From Blastocladiella emersonii ATCC 22665 (Eukaryota > Blastocladiomycota > Blastocladiomycetes > Blastocladiales > Blastocladiaceae), in NCBI GenBank assembly GCA_025594325.1, contig JANHCV010000005.1:833501-897500 (forward strand): a DNA stretch of 64,000 nucleotides, written 5' to 3'. The first letter of the stretch is position 1. Each line of letters begins with the position of its first letter. The position numbers were made by a program, and so were the translations under genes. Positions 11,207 to 21,829 of this stretch are shown in pieces. The notes under the pieces are model-generated. The model was not told the DNA's origin, did not search any database, and saw nothing but the letters and a program-made list of their open reading frames with translations.

Positions 11207-14200
11207 CTAGTGCTTCTTTTTGAGCAGCTCCTGGAGCGCGCGCGCGCCGGACGTCATGGGCGCGTTCGCGATCGCCGCGGGCGTGGTCGTGGTGGTCGCC
11301 GTGGCGGTCGCGGCGGTCGAGCGCGCGGCAGTCGTTGACGACAAGGTCGCGAGCTCCGCAGTCGTGACCGCAGTTCTCGAATCAGTTGCGTTTGCTGACT
11401 CGACTGTACCGCGCCGTGCGCGCTTGCGCGCGGGGCCCGAGTTCGCCTTGGCGGAGCTCTTCCGCTTCGCTACACGCTAGATGGTGAGATCCGAACGTCC
11501 CTCAAACGCGGCGACCAATCGTACCTTGCGTTGCAAAGTCTTTTGGGCAACTTGCGGGACGAGGAGGAGATTTCGGCGGCCGGCCGCGGTTGCTCCCGTA
11601 CTTTCTGGGCGGGTTGCGGACGTCAGGAAGGCTGTCCGCTCGTCCTTGCACCGGCTGCCGCGCCGCGGGAGCCTTGCCCTTCGCTGCAGCCGGGCCAGGC
11701 TCCTCGTCGTCGTCCGGCGGGAGCTCGCCGTCGTACTCGTCCTTGTCGAGCACAAGGACGTCTGCGTCGGCCGCGTCGAGATCCTCCTCGAGAGCTCTGG
11801 GCGTAGTCGGCCGCACCTGCTCGCGGATCAGCTGCCCGAAATTCGGACCTACAGGCTCGGGCGGCCGCACTTCGCCGCCGTTGCTGTTCTTGCCCAGACT
11901 GCCGTCCTCGCTAGGAAAAATGAAGTCGCGGTCGACCAGGCTCTTGTCCTTGGCCATGAGGTAGGCGTCATCAATCATGCTGAGCGTGAACCACACGTCC
12001 CCGGCGTGATACATCACGGCGAACGCGTGATCGCATGGATAGCCGTGTGTCACGCCGACGCGACACGAGCAGAGAATCGCGCCGTCGTTGAAGACAATGA
12101 GGTAGTAGAGCTCGCGCGACGACCGCCGAACGCCCACCCGCCATACCGATCGGGCGCACTCGTTGTTGGCGAGCTCGCGGAACTGGTCGTACGGCATTTC
12201 CGCGAGATCGCGCTCCTGCAGCCGCACTGGAGTGCAGTTGTGCACGTTTTGCAGACTACTTAAGAGCGCGTTAGCGACGTTTGGAGTGCAGTTTTGCGCG
12301 ATTGCCCTGGCAATGGCGCGTAGGTCCGCATTGAGGTCGCTGAACGAGCGACCCAAATTATTGCGGTACACGGCCTCCATCTTGTTGGCCTGATCCGCTT
12401 CGCGAATGAGCTCGCGGCCGACCGCACTGTCGACCCCCATCAAGCGAGTGTTGGTGTCGAGGCCGAACCGCTTGAGGAGGCCGTTCATGCCCTCGACACG
12501 CGAGCTCGTCGTACAGCCCGCGCGGAAGAAGGTACCAATCGCCCAGGTCGCCCACAGCCGCCGTTTTGGGTGCCAGGTGCGCGTCAGGTAGTTGCAGACG
12601 CGCTTGTCGAGATCCTGCGGCGGTTGACGCCATCGACGCTCAAACTCTTCCTCGGTCTGCGCTCCGTCGACGTAGAGCAAAAACTCGCGAGCGCGCTTGC
12701 GGATCTTCTCAAGATTCGGCGGATCGTCCGCGGTTCGTGGAACCGCCCGCCGACGGCCCCCGTCCCGCATATCGACGGCCACGTTCATGTGCCAGCGGCA
12801 CCCGACGGGTCGCCCATTGGGGAACACCGCTCGCACAGCGTTCTGTGCAGCCTGGTCAAAGTCGGTGATGATGACGAGGTCGGGCAAATCGCGCGAGAAG
12901 TCGATCGCCGCGTCCCCCTCGGTGAACGAGCGCGGATCGAGGTCGAGTCCAATAGGAGCAGCTGGATCTGGCGCGCTGGTGGTACTCGTACTCAAGCTGC
13001 TGTTGCTGGATGAGGACGCCGCAAGCGGCGCGTTGTCGCGCTCGTTGATGGAGCGCGCAGGCGCGTCCGTGTCCGACGCGTTGCTCTGCGCGTCGTCGCG
13101 AGCTGCAATTTGTTGAGTCGTTGCACGGTGAGCGAGTTGGCCGTCGTCTGGGCGATGAGCGAGAACCGAGTGGATCAGCGCATCTGCTGACCTGGCGGGC
13201 AGCGAGCGAGGCGGCATGGTCCAGAGGCCGCGAGCTGCGTACATGGCCAGCCGCGGAGCTGAAAATGCCCATTGGTGGTCCTCGGTGGCCTGCCGCGACA
13301 GGAGCGCTTGCCCGACGAGCCGCGAGTTGAGGTTGCTGTCGATCACGACGAACACGGACAGGTACAGGCCGTACACGTTGGTCTTGTACGTCACGTCCTG
13401 CATGATGACGCGCCCGTGATCCCGCAGCACCTCGAGCTGGGGGCGTCGCACCCAGAATAGTCGACGCGGTACTCGCGTCTTGGGGTCGATGTCGGCGAAC
13501 CACACCGGGTACTCCTGGGGCGAGTCGACGAGCAGCTTGATGAACCTGCTGCGTCGTCGCCCGGCTTGCCGTAGACCGTCTCAGTGACACGCCGACGAGC
13601 GTGCTCGACCTGCTTACGATGGAGCTTGGTCGTGTCGAATCGCCGCTGCAGCTCTGCGTGAATCTCGAACGTCTTGTCCTTGTTCAGCGTCATCTCGACG
13701 ACCGGCTCAATCATGGCGCGGGTACCCGTCACGACGCCATGGATGGGTGCTGGAGGGAGCGGACCCAGCTCGACGCTCTGCGGCGGGATCTCGATACACG
13801 TGTGCTCCCATCTGCACCGACCCACGACGACCCGCGCGGCAACCGAAGGGTCCGGATGCGAGATGACGATACGGAACGGGCAGTTGCGTCGCCTCGAAGG
13901 CTTCGCGCGCTGCCGTTCCTTCGGCTTCTGCTTGTGCACGCCCTCCCTGGAGCAGACGATGACCACGGTCGCAAAGAATGTGTGGTCTTCGCCTACAATC
14001 GAGTCGAGTCGTAGACACGCGCGGTCAGTGCAACTTGGGCCATGCAATGCGCGAGGATCACGTACTCGGTTCCGAATCAAAGATCCGGGCTCCGCGGCCC
14101 TGGAACGCGAGGAACCGCTTCATGGCCTCAATGTCGCAGTCGACACCAGATGCGTGCGGGATAGTGTTTCGCTTCCTATTGCCTTGGAGGCGATACACGA

Positions 14201-14510
14201 GCGGCTCGGCGAGGCCAACTTCGCGATGGTGTTGGGCGAGCGCGCGATTCACGTTCTACACGACTCGAACAAGTTATTCAACTTGGACATTCGAGTGCTC
14301 TTGTGCTCGTACCTGATAGAACTGCAGCGCGTCAGCGTCAGAGGTCGGGAGACGTTCAAACGTGATGTCGAACGGCCCGTCGGGTCGACGGATGGTCGTA
14401 GGTTTTGATAGCTTGTCCTGTGTTTGCTGAATGAGTTGGTCGAGCTGCCCGGAGCTCAGCGTAGTCGAAACGCCATGCGAGCCTACACGGCTCGACGCGT
14501 TAGCGTTCAC
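11207..14510 (-). pseudogene. MULE transposase (FAR1-like zinc finger, MULE DDE, SWIM), one frameshift
   Basis: Exons on the minus strand are 14510-14313, 14255-14066, 13992-11525 and 11469-11207. The three introns are 57, 73 and 55 nt with GTACGA/GTACGT donors and TGTAG acceptors. The N-terminal part has a FAR1/WRKY-like Cys-His region (CSREG...CPFRI...CRWEHTC). The MULE catalytic core shows the three acidic residues in context: MQDVTYKTN, VIITDFDQAAQNAV and RVEGMNGLLKR. A SWIM zinc finger follows (CSCRVGVTHGYPCDH). The last exon adds a basic patch (ARKRARR) and a Ser/Thr/Ala tail ending LLKKKH. At about 13545 one base is missing: the frame changes between TETVYGKPGDDAA and RFIKLLVDSPQEYP, with no room for an intron. 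Otherwise it looks intact and young. Confidence 0.85.
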
Positions 14511-14811
14511 GAACCCCTAACGCCATTGAAGGAAATATATTTTTTCTGGGTCAGACTTGCACGCGTCACCGCGTTGGTCGCCTCGATCGGACGCGCTCAG
14601 TGTTTGTCCGATCTGCTTTGACGCGACGCGTGGTGCGCGACGCGTCAAGACGGTCGCGCCGACGGCACTAGGAATCCGCGTAATAATTTCTTAGATTGGA
14701 AATTTCACGCGGAAGCGGTCACTTTTTTTTTCGGTGCGTGCAGCGTGCCACATTTTTTGAGGGAGTTGGGTTTGGTGCGCGGAGTTGAGCTGGGCATTTC
14801 ACGCGTTTTTT

Positions 14812-14906
14812 TATCATGTGACCGCGTCTGGACGGCAGAATAACCTGGGGGGCAGAATAGCCGAGGGGGGCAGAATAACCGGCTGGGGGGCAGAATAACC
14901 GCCTCC
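14812..14906 (-). repeat. MULE right terminal inverted repeat
   Basis: On the plus strand it reads ATCATGTGACC followed by four GGCAGAATA-type blocks, most preceded by six Gs. It is the inverted partner of 10892-10986. The G-runs are regularly spaced. Confidence 0.9.
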
Positions 14907-14914
14907 CCAACGAG
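14907..14914. repeat. Target site duplication, right copy (CCAACGAG)
   Basis: Identical to 10884-10891, directly abutting the GG end of the right terminal inverted repeat. Confidence 0.85.
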
Positions 14915-15373
14915 TACCTCGACCTCCGCGCACTTCGCCCAGACTTCACGCCGAAATCAAGCCAGCTTACCGATCTCGGCTCTCCGATCACCACGATGGC
15001 CGAGTGGCACTCGCTGTTCGAGGTATATCGCACCGCCGTCACAGCTTTCGCGCCGTGGCGGTCCGAGGAACTGGCCGAACACATCCAGCACGTCATGAAG
15101 GAGGCGGACCGGCCCAACTACGCGATCGCCTTTGACGAGGCCGTCCGCAAGACCTTTCACTCGGACAAGAAGCCGGAAAAGCTTATGTTCTGCTACTCGC
15201 TTGCACGCGAGCGGCTCTCGGTGAACCCAGGTAAAACTGTGCTGCAGTGGGTGCTGAACAGCGTGCAGCAGATTGTCACCAAGTTGCTTGCGATGCTCGT
15301 CTCAAGCAACCCTGCCGAGCAAGTCCAAGCCTTGGCTTTGATTGCTTTCCTGTACGTGGTATTCATTTGGTGA

Positions 15374-15621
15374 TGCCCTTTGTAAAGTGAATATGATGCA
15401 GACGACTTGTTTTCGATCCAACTCTGAGCGGACCACTACCGAGATGAGGTTGAAGAAGCGGGTGGACGCGTCGTACCTCTGGAACAAATCGCGAGGCAGG
15501 GACGCGTCGGGAAATCACGCCATCGTCCACGTGCTCGGTCATCGAGGCGGGCTTCGGTGACGACCAAGCCGCGCGTCTGAGCGACCTCCCAGATGTGTCT
15601 TCCCCTCGCGAAGTGCTACCC
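15374..15621. other. Leader region of F-box-like copy 1
   Basis: This region joins the interrupted frame to F-box-like copy 1. Its second half is nearly identical in order and sequence to the region upstream of copy 3 (25650-25795), including CCCAGATGTGTCTTCCCC just before the ATG. Confidence 0.6.
15501..15519 (+). promoter_or_regulatory. Shared upstream motif, copy 1 (GACGCGTCGGGAAATCACG)
   Basis: It lies 121 bp upstream of the ATG of family copy 1. The same 19-mer, with one change, lies upstream of copies 2 and 3 (17888, 25650), and once alone at 38746. Confidence 0.5.
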
Positions 15622-17473
15622 ATGGACTTGATGCAATCTGATGAAAATGCCACGGATAGGCCAGGCCTCGCTCGGCTCCCGACGGAATTGACGAGCGCGG
15701 TGCTCCAGCTTGCAGAACCGCGCTCCTCGATTGCACTTGCTTCGGCTGTCCTCCACACTTCAGCCTTGGATCAGCCCACTCATCTTGCTTGGATTATCTC
15801 TGTTGCTCAGCGCCTCGCTAAATGGCCCCACCGTGTCTGGTATATGCCCGGACCAGGTCCCGCTGGCAAGCCGTACCTGGGTGACGCCCTGACTTGCCTC
15901 ATCCACGTCGAGCACCACTCGCCGGAACGGGTGAACACTTTAATCGGCGAAGACCCGTTCCAGTATGCTTCGGCTCTCAAACAGATTATCCTTCCACTCG
16001 TTACACACATGTGTCGCCGCATCCGACCGACCGACCTTGAGCGAGACCATTATCGCCAAGCGCTTAAAGACTCGTTTTCCGAGCAGGCTGGCTCGGTGAT
16101 CAAGAGTCCCGTTGCCACGATCACCAGGCTCCTTGTCGCAGGCGTCGTGTTCGGTTGGACCGATTTCGTGCGCCAAGCCCTTGATTTCGTGGTCGCAAAT
16201 TGTCGTTCGCTCCTTGACGCCCGCTTGCACATTGCAGACTGGGCGCGCTGCGTCCAGGGATCCAGATGTACGATGGTCGACTTTGATTGGTTTTATCGTG
16301 TGTCTGCGCTACCGCTGCGAATCGTTGACGCGCTTGCGTACTACTCCGTTGTTGCGTGGCGGGTTCCCAGCTTCCAGCTGCTTCTTGGCGAGCCTCGGTA
16401 CACAGTGGACCAGGCGGCCCTTGTCGCCCTACTTTGTGCCAAAAAAATCATCCGAGTTTGCACTTTAAGCAAACGTGTACTCTGGTGGCCAAGGGAGCGC
16501 TTACGACGCCGCCGCCTTCGAGATTTTTGCGTGGATCTTTGAGCATGGTCCTCACATGCCTTCAAGTATGTGGAAGGCTTACGTCCACGCCGCCGTGTAC
16601 CTCGGTCACCGCATCTTTATCCCGCTTGATGACGAGGAAGAGGAACTCGAATTAGACTCGGAGGACGAGGATGAAGATCTTGAAGCGGAAGCGGCTAACC
16701 GCGAGCAAGGCGAACAATGGCAGTTGGATTTCCTTGCCTCGAAGGACGTGTCGACCGTTCTTGACTTGCTTTTTGGCTCCCCCTCCCCGAGCGACGAGGA
16801 CGAGCGCGCTGTTTGGCTTGCGACGCTCAATATTTCCGAGTTTCTCGCCGCTGCTCTGCAGCATCCACAGGGATGGTTTTCAAGCCAACTGAAACGGGAA
16901 AACGCTGTGCATCTCATTCTCCGTGCTGCGATTCGTCTCATTTTCCGGCCCGACACTGTCTCGCCAGTACCCGGTCAGTTCCGCCTTGTTCGCAATCATC
17001 CTGCCAATCACTGCCGTGACTGCTCTCTCGAGTTCCAGCAACTCTGGCGCAATCTGGTGGAACTGCTTTCCGAGCTGTGCAATTCCGAGCAGCTCCAATC
17101 CCTCCTTCCGCCCTTCCACGACATGTGGTCGCGGCTGTCCAAGCTGATTGAGAATCGAGGCACCGAGTGCACCAACGAGCGATTGTCGTGCAATCCATTG
17201 GCGTCCACCCAGCTTGCTGTTCGCGTCCTTCTTGCGAGTGACGCCAAGCGAGCGCTTGACCTGCTGCGCGTCGAGGTCGACTCTGGCAAAGTCTCGCCCA
17301 ACGCTCTGCGCTTGATTCTCGACGGCGCGCTGGACGGTATCGCGACGCCCGCGATGCTCTCCGATCTCTTCCGCAAGCTCTTTGCTGATTCCAACGCTGA
17401 TCCGTCACGCGCTGACCGCGAGCTCGTCTGTATCGCGCCCAAGGTCGCCTCGCTGATCAAACGCGTGTCGTAA
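15622..17473 (+). pseudogene. F-box-like family copy 1, frameshifted and internally deleted
   Basis: It starts MDLMQSDEN and then has the F-box-like block LARLPTELTSAVLQLAEPR. A run of helical repeat-like segments follows (LLVAGVVFGWTDFVRQALDFV, DALAYYSVVAWRVPSFQLLL). The frame breaks at an A7 run (16441-16447). In the continuing frame a TAA at 16466 sits where copy 3 has CAA. After that come VYSGGQGSAYDAAAFEIFAWIFEHG and the C-terminal half ending LIKRVS at 17473. Compared with copies 2 and 4, about 190 codons (including the intron region) are missing after FIPL, replaced by an acidic run EEEELELDSEDEDED. Function is unknown; an F-box role as an SCF substrate receptor is inference from the N-terminus only. 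Confidence 0.6.
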
Positions 17474-18038
17474 CTCCCACCCCGCATGTTTATTGGTTCA
17501 TTCAAGAGGCTCCGTTATGTTCCTCGTTCCCTCGTGCGTGACTTTGACTTGAGAAAGTGCGCAATGCCTGCGCGGCTCATATGGAAATCTGAGAGACCCG
17601 TTTTGATTGCGACTGGGAGCGGCCCTTGCTCCATGTCGCGTGATTAACGTATCGCCCATTTTATTTTTACGAAACTGGGCGTGCTGCAGAACGCCGAATG
17701 TAACTGCTGCGTCGCAACGCGTCTCGTCGCTGCAAGGCAAGGTCCGCGCGAAGCGTAAGGGTAACCCGTGGCCGTTTTACAGGTTTTCACAGGTGAGTTT
17801 ACCGGGCCGGCGATCGCGAAATATTAAATTTGTGCTATAACGGCTCCTGGCTGCGTTTTAGTGTGCAACGCGAGACTTGAGATGCGAGACGCGTCGCGAA
17901 AACACGCGAGCGGCCACGTGTGCCCTGCCGGGCTGAGGGACTCACCCTCGCGAGCAGTCCGAGACAGCCGCTCTCGCTCCAGCGCTTGCTCTCTCTCATT
18001 TTTTCGCCCGCCCTGAAGGAACTGGAGCTTGTAACTCA
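17474..18038. other. Spacer and promoter of F-box-like copy 2
   Basis: It is moderately AT-richer than the housekeeping blocks. It holds the shared motif at 17888 and a CT-rich leader (CTCGCTCCAGCGCTTGCTCTC) before the ATG. No gene seen. Confidence 0.5.
17888..17906 (+). promoter_or_regulatory. Shared upstream motif, copy 2 (GACGCGTCGCGAAAACACG)
   Basis: It lies 151 bp upstream of the ATG of the intact family member and differs by one base from the 25650 copy. Confidence 0.5.
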
Positions 18039-20391
18039 ATGCAAACTCATGAAATGGACCCTCGTGACAACCTTTTCGCTCGGCTGCCCGTTGAACTCGT
18101 AAGCGCGACGCTTCGGCTTGCGAAGCCGCGCGTCGTCATCGCGGTCGCCTCAGCATCGCTTCACGCTTTAGCAATTGATGATCCTGTAATTCTCGCTTGG
18201 GCCATCGCGGTTGCAAACCGGATTGCTGTGGCGCCTGGTCTCAAAACAGTAGGCAAGATGTTGGATCACTTTATTGGCACAGCCTCGAGCTTCGCTGGAT
18301 CGCGCTCATCTTCATATTCGACGATCGATCCTTACCGACCAAACAAAGTTCTCGTTGTTCTCGCGACCTACCTGTGTCGCCGCATCCGACTCAGTGACAT
18401 GGAGCCGGAAAAGGTCTCGAAAAGCGTGAGCGACTTTCGTTACGAGCGCGGCGGCTCGATTCTGAAAAGCCCGCTCGTGTGTCTTGCTCAGCTCATTGTT
18501 GAATTTGTCGTCCGTGCACGGACGGATGCCCTCCGCTGCACCCTTGACACAGTCCTCTCCACTTGCCCGCAGCTCATCAATGCTTCCATCGGCTTTTTCG
18601 AGTGGTCCCTGCTCATGTGCGATTGTCGGATTGCCGAGCTCGACGAAGTCTTGCATGACGAGGACATGGACGATGCAGATCACATCCAGTTGCGTTTTGT
18701 CGATGCTCTAGCGTACTTTTCCGTTGTCGCGTGGCAGCCTTCGACGTTTCGCCGGCTTCTCGATGATTCCCGATGCGCCATCAACACGGCCTCACTCGCC
18801 GCTACCCTCTCCACTCGCGCTCCGATGACTGCCGCGCTTATCTCAGCCCCATCCCAAGCGAGCACAACCAACGTAGCAGACATTTTAACGTGGATCTTTG
18901 GTCACTGCCCGGATTTTTCGGAAGAGGCGCGCACTGCGTACGTGCACACCGCCGTCCATGTGGGTCACGAAGCATATATGCCGCTGCTGGCACAGTTTCC
19001 CGACCAAGTCGTTCCGGGGCTTCCTTTCCGCGAGGACCTTCAAGATACACGTCTGCGCCTGTGGTGGTTCTCTGAGCTTAATCACGGATACGGCTACAGC
19101 GATAGCGACATTGTGAATGATGAAAACGACAACAGTGGCGATCACGTTGATGGTGGCCCCACGGCCTATCAACTTGGCAATATTGTCGCTCGCTGGTACG
19201 ACCATTCGCTCTCTATCGACGATCTTTTGCTTTTGGATCGACATGGACTCGTCGCAGCGAAGTGGTGGAAGTTTCTGATTGGCACGGCCATCGCTCAGGG
19301 CCACTTTGACTTCACATGCCGTGTTTGTGAGCGGTGCACACCAGTCGAATGGAGCAATCTCCTTCTCGAGGGTACGACTGCGCCTGCTAACCTGGATTAA
19401 GCGGCCATGACGACTCAATTCACTGGTATCACATGTAGCATACGTTGTGGGCAACGGCGCTTGGGCGCGGGCACGGCCGCGGCATGATGCTGTTTCTCGG
19501 GCCGTGATTCGATTTGCGCTTGTGCCTAGTGTCCATCGAGGCGGAGGCGGGGACAATCCGCTGAGTCTTTCCGACTTTGCCGAGGCCTATTGCAAGGATT
19601 GGCAATTCACGCCTTCGTTCTTGCGCTGGCAGCTCGACTTTCTGTGTTCGTCCGACGTTCACGCTCTCATAGTCGAGTTGCTCGACTCGCCCGTTTCGCA
19701 CTCCGACGACGAACGCGTTATCTGGTCCGCCTTAGCAGATCTAATGTGGCTTCTTGCCGCAGTTTCAACTGCGTCCGGTTATCAGTCCACCAAGTTTTCC
19801 GGATTCTCCAATTTTGTTCAAGAGGTTGACGCCAAACAGCTTTTTCTCCGTGCTGCAATCCGGGCGCTCTTCAAGCCTGATGGTGTCGAGCAATCGCCAA
19901 AACGACTCCGCTACTTTTCCGCGCAGAACGAACAAGTGTGTCGACGCTGTCCGCTCGTGGCTCAGCAGATTTGGCGCGATCTTGTCGACCAGCTGCTCGA
20001 ACTCTGCAGCCCAGATCAGCTTGCGTCGCTCATCCCACCCTTCGACGACGTCTGGGCTCGTATTTGTAAACCCGTCGATGTTTGGGGCAACAGCTGCTCG
20101 CAGGCGTGCAACCCGCTGTATTCGTCCCGACTCGCTGTCCGCGTCCTGCTTTCGAGCGACCCTCAGCCCATGATCGATGCGCTGATGAACGAGGCGGGCT
20201 CGGGCAGTCTTTTGATCACTGCCTTGACTTTGCTGCCCGACGGCGCGTTGGACGGCCTCCTGGCACCCGAGAAGCTGGCCGATCTCGCGCTCAAGTTCAA
20301 GACGGTCTGCAACGCCGATTCGGCGTGGGTTGCCCGTGAACTTGCGCGGGCTGCGCCGAAGATGTCAAAGCTGGCCCAGCTCGATCTATAA
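18039..20391 (+). CDS. F-box-like family protein, intact copy (761 aa)
   Basis: This is the only copy in the window with an undamaged reading frame. Exons are 18039-19371 and 19439-20391. The 67-nt intron has donor GTACGA and acceptor ATGTAG and removes an in-frame TAA. The start is MQTHEMDPRDN, or MDPRDN 15 bases later. An F-box-like segment LFARLPVELVSATLRLAKPR is followed by ankyrin-like or HEAT-like hydrophobic helical segments without a clear signature (FVDALAYFSVVAWQPSTFRRLL, ADILTWIFGHCPDFSEEARTAYVHTAVHVGHEAY). There is an acidic loop (NDENDNSGD). The second exon holds the conserved C-terminal half (WQLDFL, CRRCPLVAQQIWRDLVDQLLELC, LAVRVLLSSDPQ). A CxxC pair in CRRC is conserved in the relatives. 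Function unknown. Confidence 0.7.
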
Positions 20392-20904
20392 CGGCTCGCT
20401 GGTGCCCGTTTCCTGTCGATTTGTACTCGTTGCAATATATTTCTATTATTTGGTGCCAAAGCTGCTCCAACTCGCGGTGTGCAACCTGAGAGTCGCGTTG
20501 CGACGACAACAACAACGTGGACGGCGCCGTAAGATTCAACCGCGGCAACGCGAGATGCGCGAACACACGGGCGTGCGAATTGAGGTTTGGTTCTACGCGT
20601 TATCAAGGCGCCCGTGGTCTGCCCGGCCTACTCAATCGTATCGAGGGCTAAAGCCCTCTATTTTTGCCTAGCCGACGCGCGCCCTTGGGATCTGACGTGT
20701 CTCCCTGGCCCACGTGCGTCACGCACGTGTTTCACGCGTTTCATGGGATATAACCAACGCGTCTGAGTCTCCCACCACCAAGCTCTCTCGCCTGCAGTCA
20801 ATCGTGATAGTAACAAAAAAAAAATCAAGTATTGTGAATGAGAGGACAGCAACAACAAAGGAGGGAAACGGAGGAAGTGGAGAGAGGAACACGACGTCGT
20901 TCAG
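20392..20904. other. Intergenic region with Helitron-like terminus
   Basis: No gene seen. It contains an AT-rich stretch after copy 2, a hairpin plus CTAG at 20643-20671, a CACGTGCGTCACGCACGTG-type palindrome near 20710-20730, and an A-run at about 20815-20825. Confidence 0.45.
20643..20671 (+). repeat. Hairpin followed by CTAG: Helitron-like 3' end
   Basis: A perfect palindrome GAGGGCTAAAGCCCTC (20643-20658) is followed nine bases later by CTAG (20668-20671). Helitrons end with a 16-20 nt hairpin 10-12 nt before CTRR. The orientation would place the element body to the left, over F-box-like copy 2. The 5' end (TC) was not located. Confidence 0.4.
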
Positions 20905-21811
20905 TTATCTGCGGCCGCCGCGGCGGCGGCGGCGGCGCTTGGGGACCGCCTCAAACCCGTCCTCGTTGTTGTCACCGCCCTCCTCGGCGGCCATGGCGGC
21001 CGTGCGCTTGGGCGCGTCAGCGGGAACGGCCGTGGCCGACGCGACCTCGCGATCCGTTGTGCCCGCCTCCTCGATTATGGGCGCCGCGAGCGCGACTGTC
21101 GCACTTGAAGTCGACGACGACGACGACGACGACAACGACGACGACGCGGCCGACGACGACGACGCGGCCAACGAGCCAACCGGCGGCCCGGCGGGCTGCA
21201 CGGCGGTTGAGAGCGTTGAGGTTGACGACGACGAGGCGACGGTCGCGTCAACCCGCAAAACGGCGGGCTGCACAGCGGTCGAGGACAACGACAACGCGTT
21301 GGTGATCTGCGGTGCGGCGGTCTGCACAGCGGCCGTCAAGGAGGACAACAAGGCGACGCTGTCGTTGAGCTTGCGCAGGATCCCTGCCATGCGCGTCGTG
21401 AACTTGGGGTCCGAGTCGCCCTCCTTGTCAGACACGTCAAACACGAACCGCGGCTGGCGCACGGGCGAGGACAGCGTCAGCCCTGACAGCGGCGTGGCTG
21501 GGGTCGGCGGGATGGACTCCTGCGGGCAGGCGCCGTACGGGTTGCTGCGGCCCGCGGGACCGCCGTGATGGTGCGCTGGCGGCGGCAGAACGGCCGCCGA
21601 CGATGAGCCCGCGGGACCACTGTGATGGTGATGGTGGGCCGGCGGCGGGACGGCGGGCGCCAATGACAAAGAGGGGGTTGACGGCGGGTTGAAGGACGCG
21701 GCCATCGACGGCTGCTGCGGCGGGACGGCGGGCGTTGACAAAGAGGCAGGCGCCGACGACGAGGAAGAGGGGGTGGAGGGCGGGTTGAAGTGCGAGGCCG
21801 GCGGGGGCATG
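20905..21811 (-). CDS. Hypothetical low-complexity protein (uncertain)
   Basis: A continuous minus-strand frame reads MPPPASHFNPPSTPSSSSS, then His-rich and Ser/Pro-rich sequence. A more ordered part follows (RFVFDVSDKEGDSDPKF and RMAGILRKLNDSVALLSSL), then long Ser/Ala stretches, and it ends GFEAVPKRRRRRRGGRR, a strong basic tail. The helical middle and basic end suggest a real nucleic-acid-binding or nuclear protein. The frame extends in antisense into the helicase relic (to 22044), so the true start is unclear and it may be spurious. Confidence 0.3.
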
Positions 21812-21829
21812 GCAAGCGCCGTGGGCGCC

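Larger units (their letters stand above)
10892..14906 (-). mobile_element. Mutator-like DNA transposon (MULE), complete with TIRs
   Basis: This is a 4015-bp element bounded by inverted repeats of about 95 bp that both begin GG and contain four spaced copies of TATTCTGCCCCCC. It is flanked by an 8-bp direct repeat CCAACGAG (10884-10891 and 14907-14914), close to the 8-11 bp expected for Mutator-like elements. It carries one minus-strand MULE transposase gene with three introns. Excision in silico restores a continuous host reading frame, which fixes the boundaries independently. Confidence 0.9.
10392..15373 (+). pseudogene. Gag/nucleoprotein-like open frame split by a Mutator-like element
   Basis: The part left of the transposon has a coiled-coil-like segment (KVKKLEAQVSDLDSKLNAI, about 10634-10690). 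A different frame (phase of base 10736) continues with FEWSSYELPW...LHPAVLAVILANE, ending exactly at 10891. If the transposon and one 8-bp target copy are removed, that frame runs without a break into YLDLRALRPDF at 14915, then WHSLFEVYRTAVTAFAPWRSEEL, and stops at 15373. Together this is about 230 codons. The pattern (an aromatic/PWR block before a conserved YD-like segment) recalls proteins encoded beside fungal and animal retroelements, but I cannot name it. The change of frame near 10700 is either a mutation or an element-type frameshift. The start at 10392 is only a lower bound. Confidence 0.5.
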
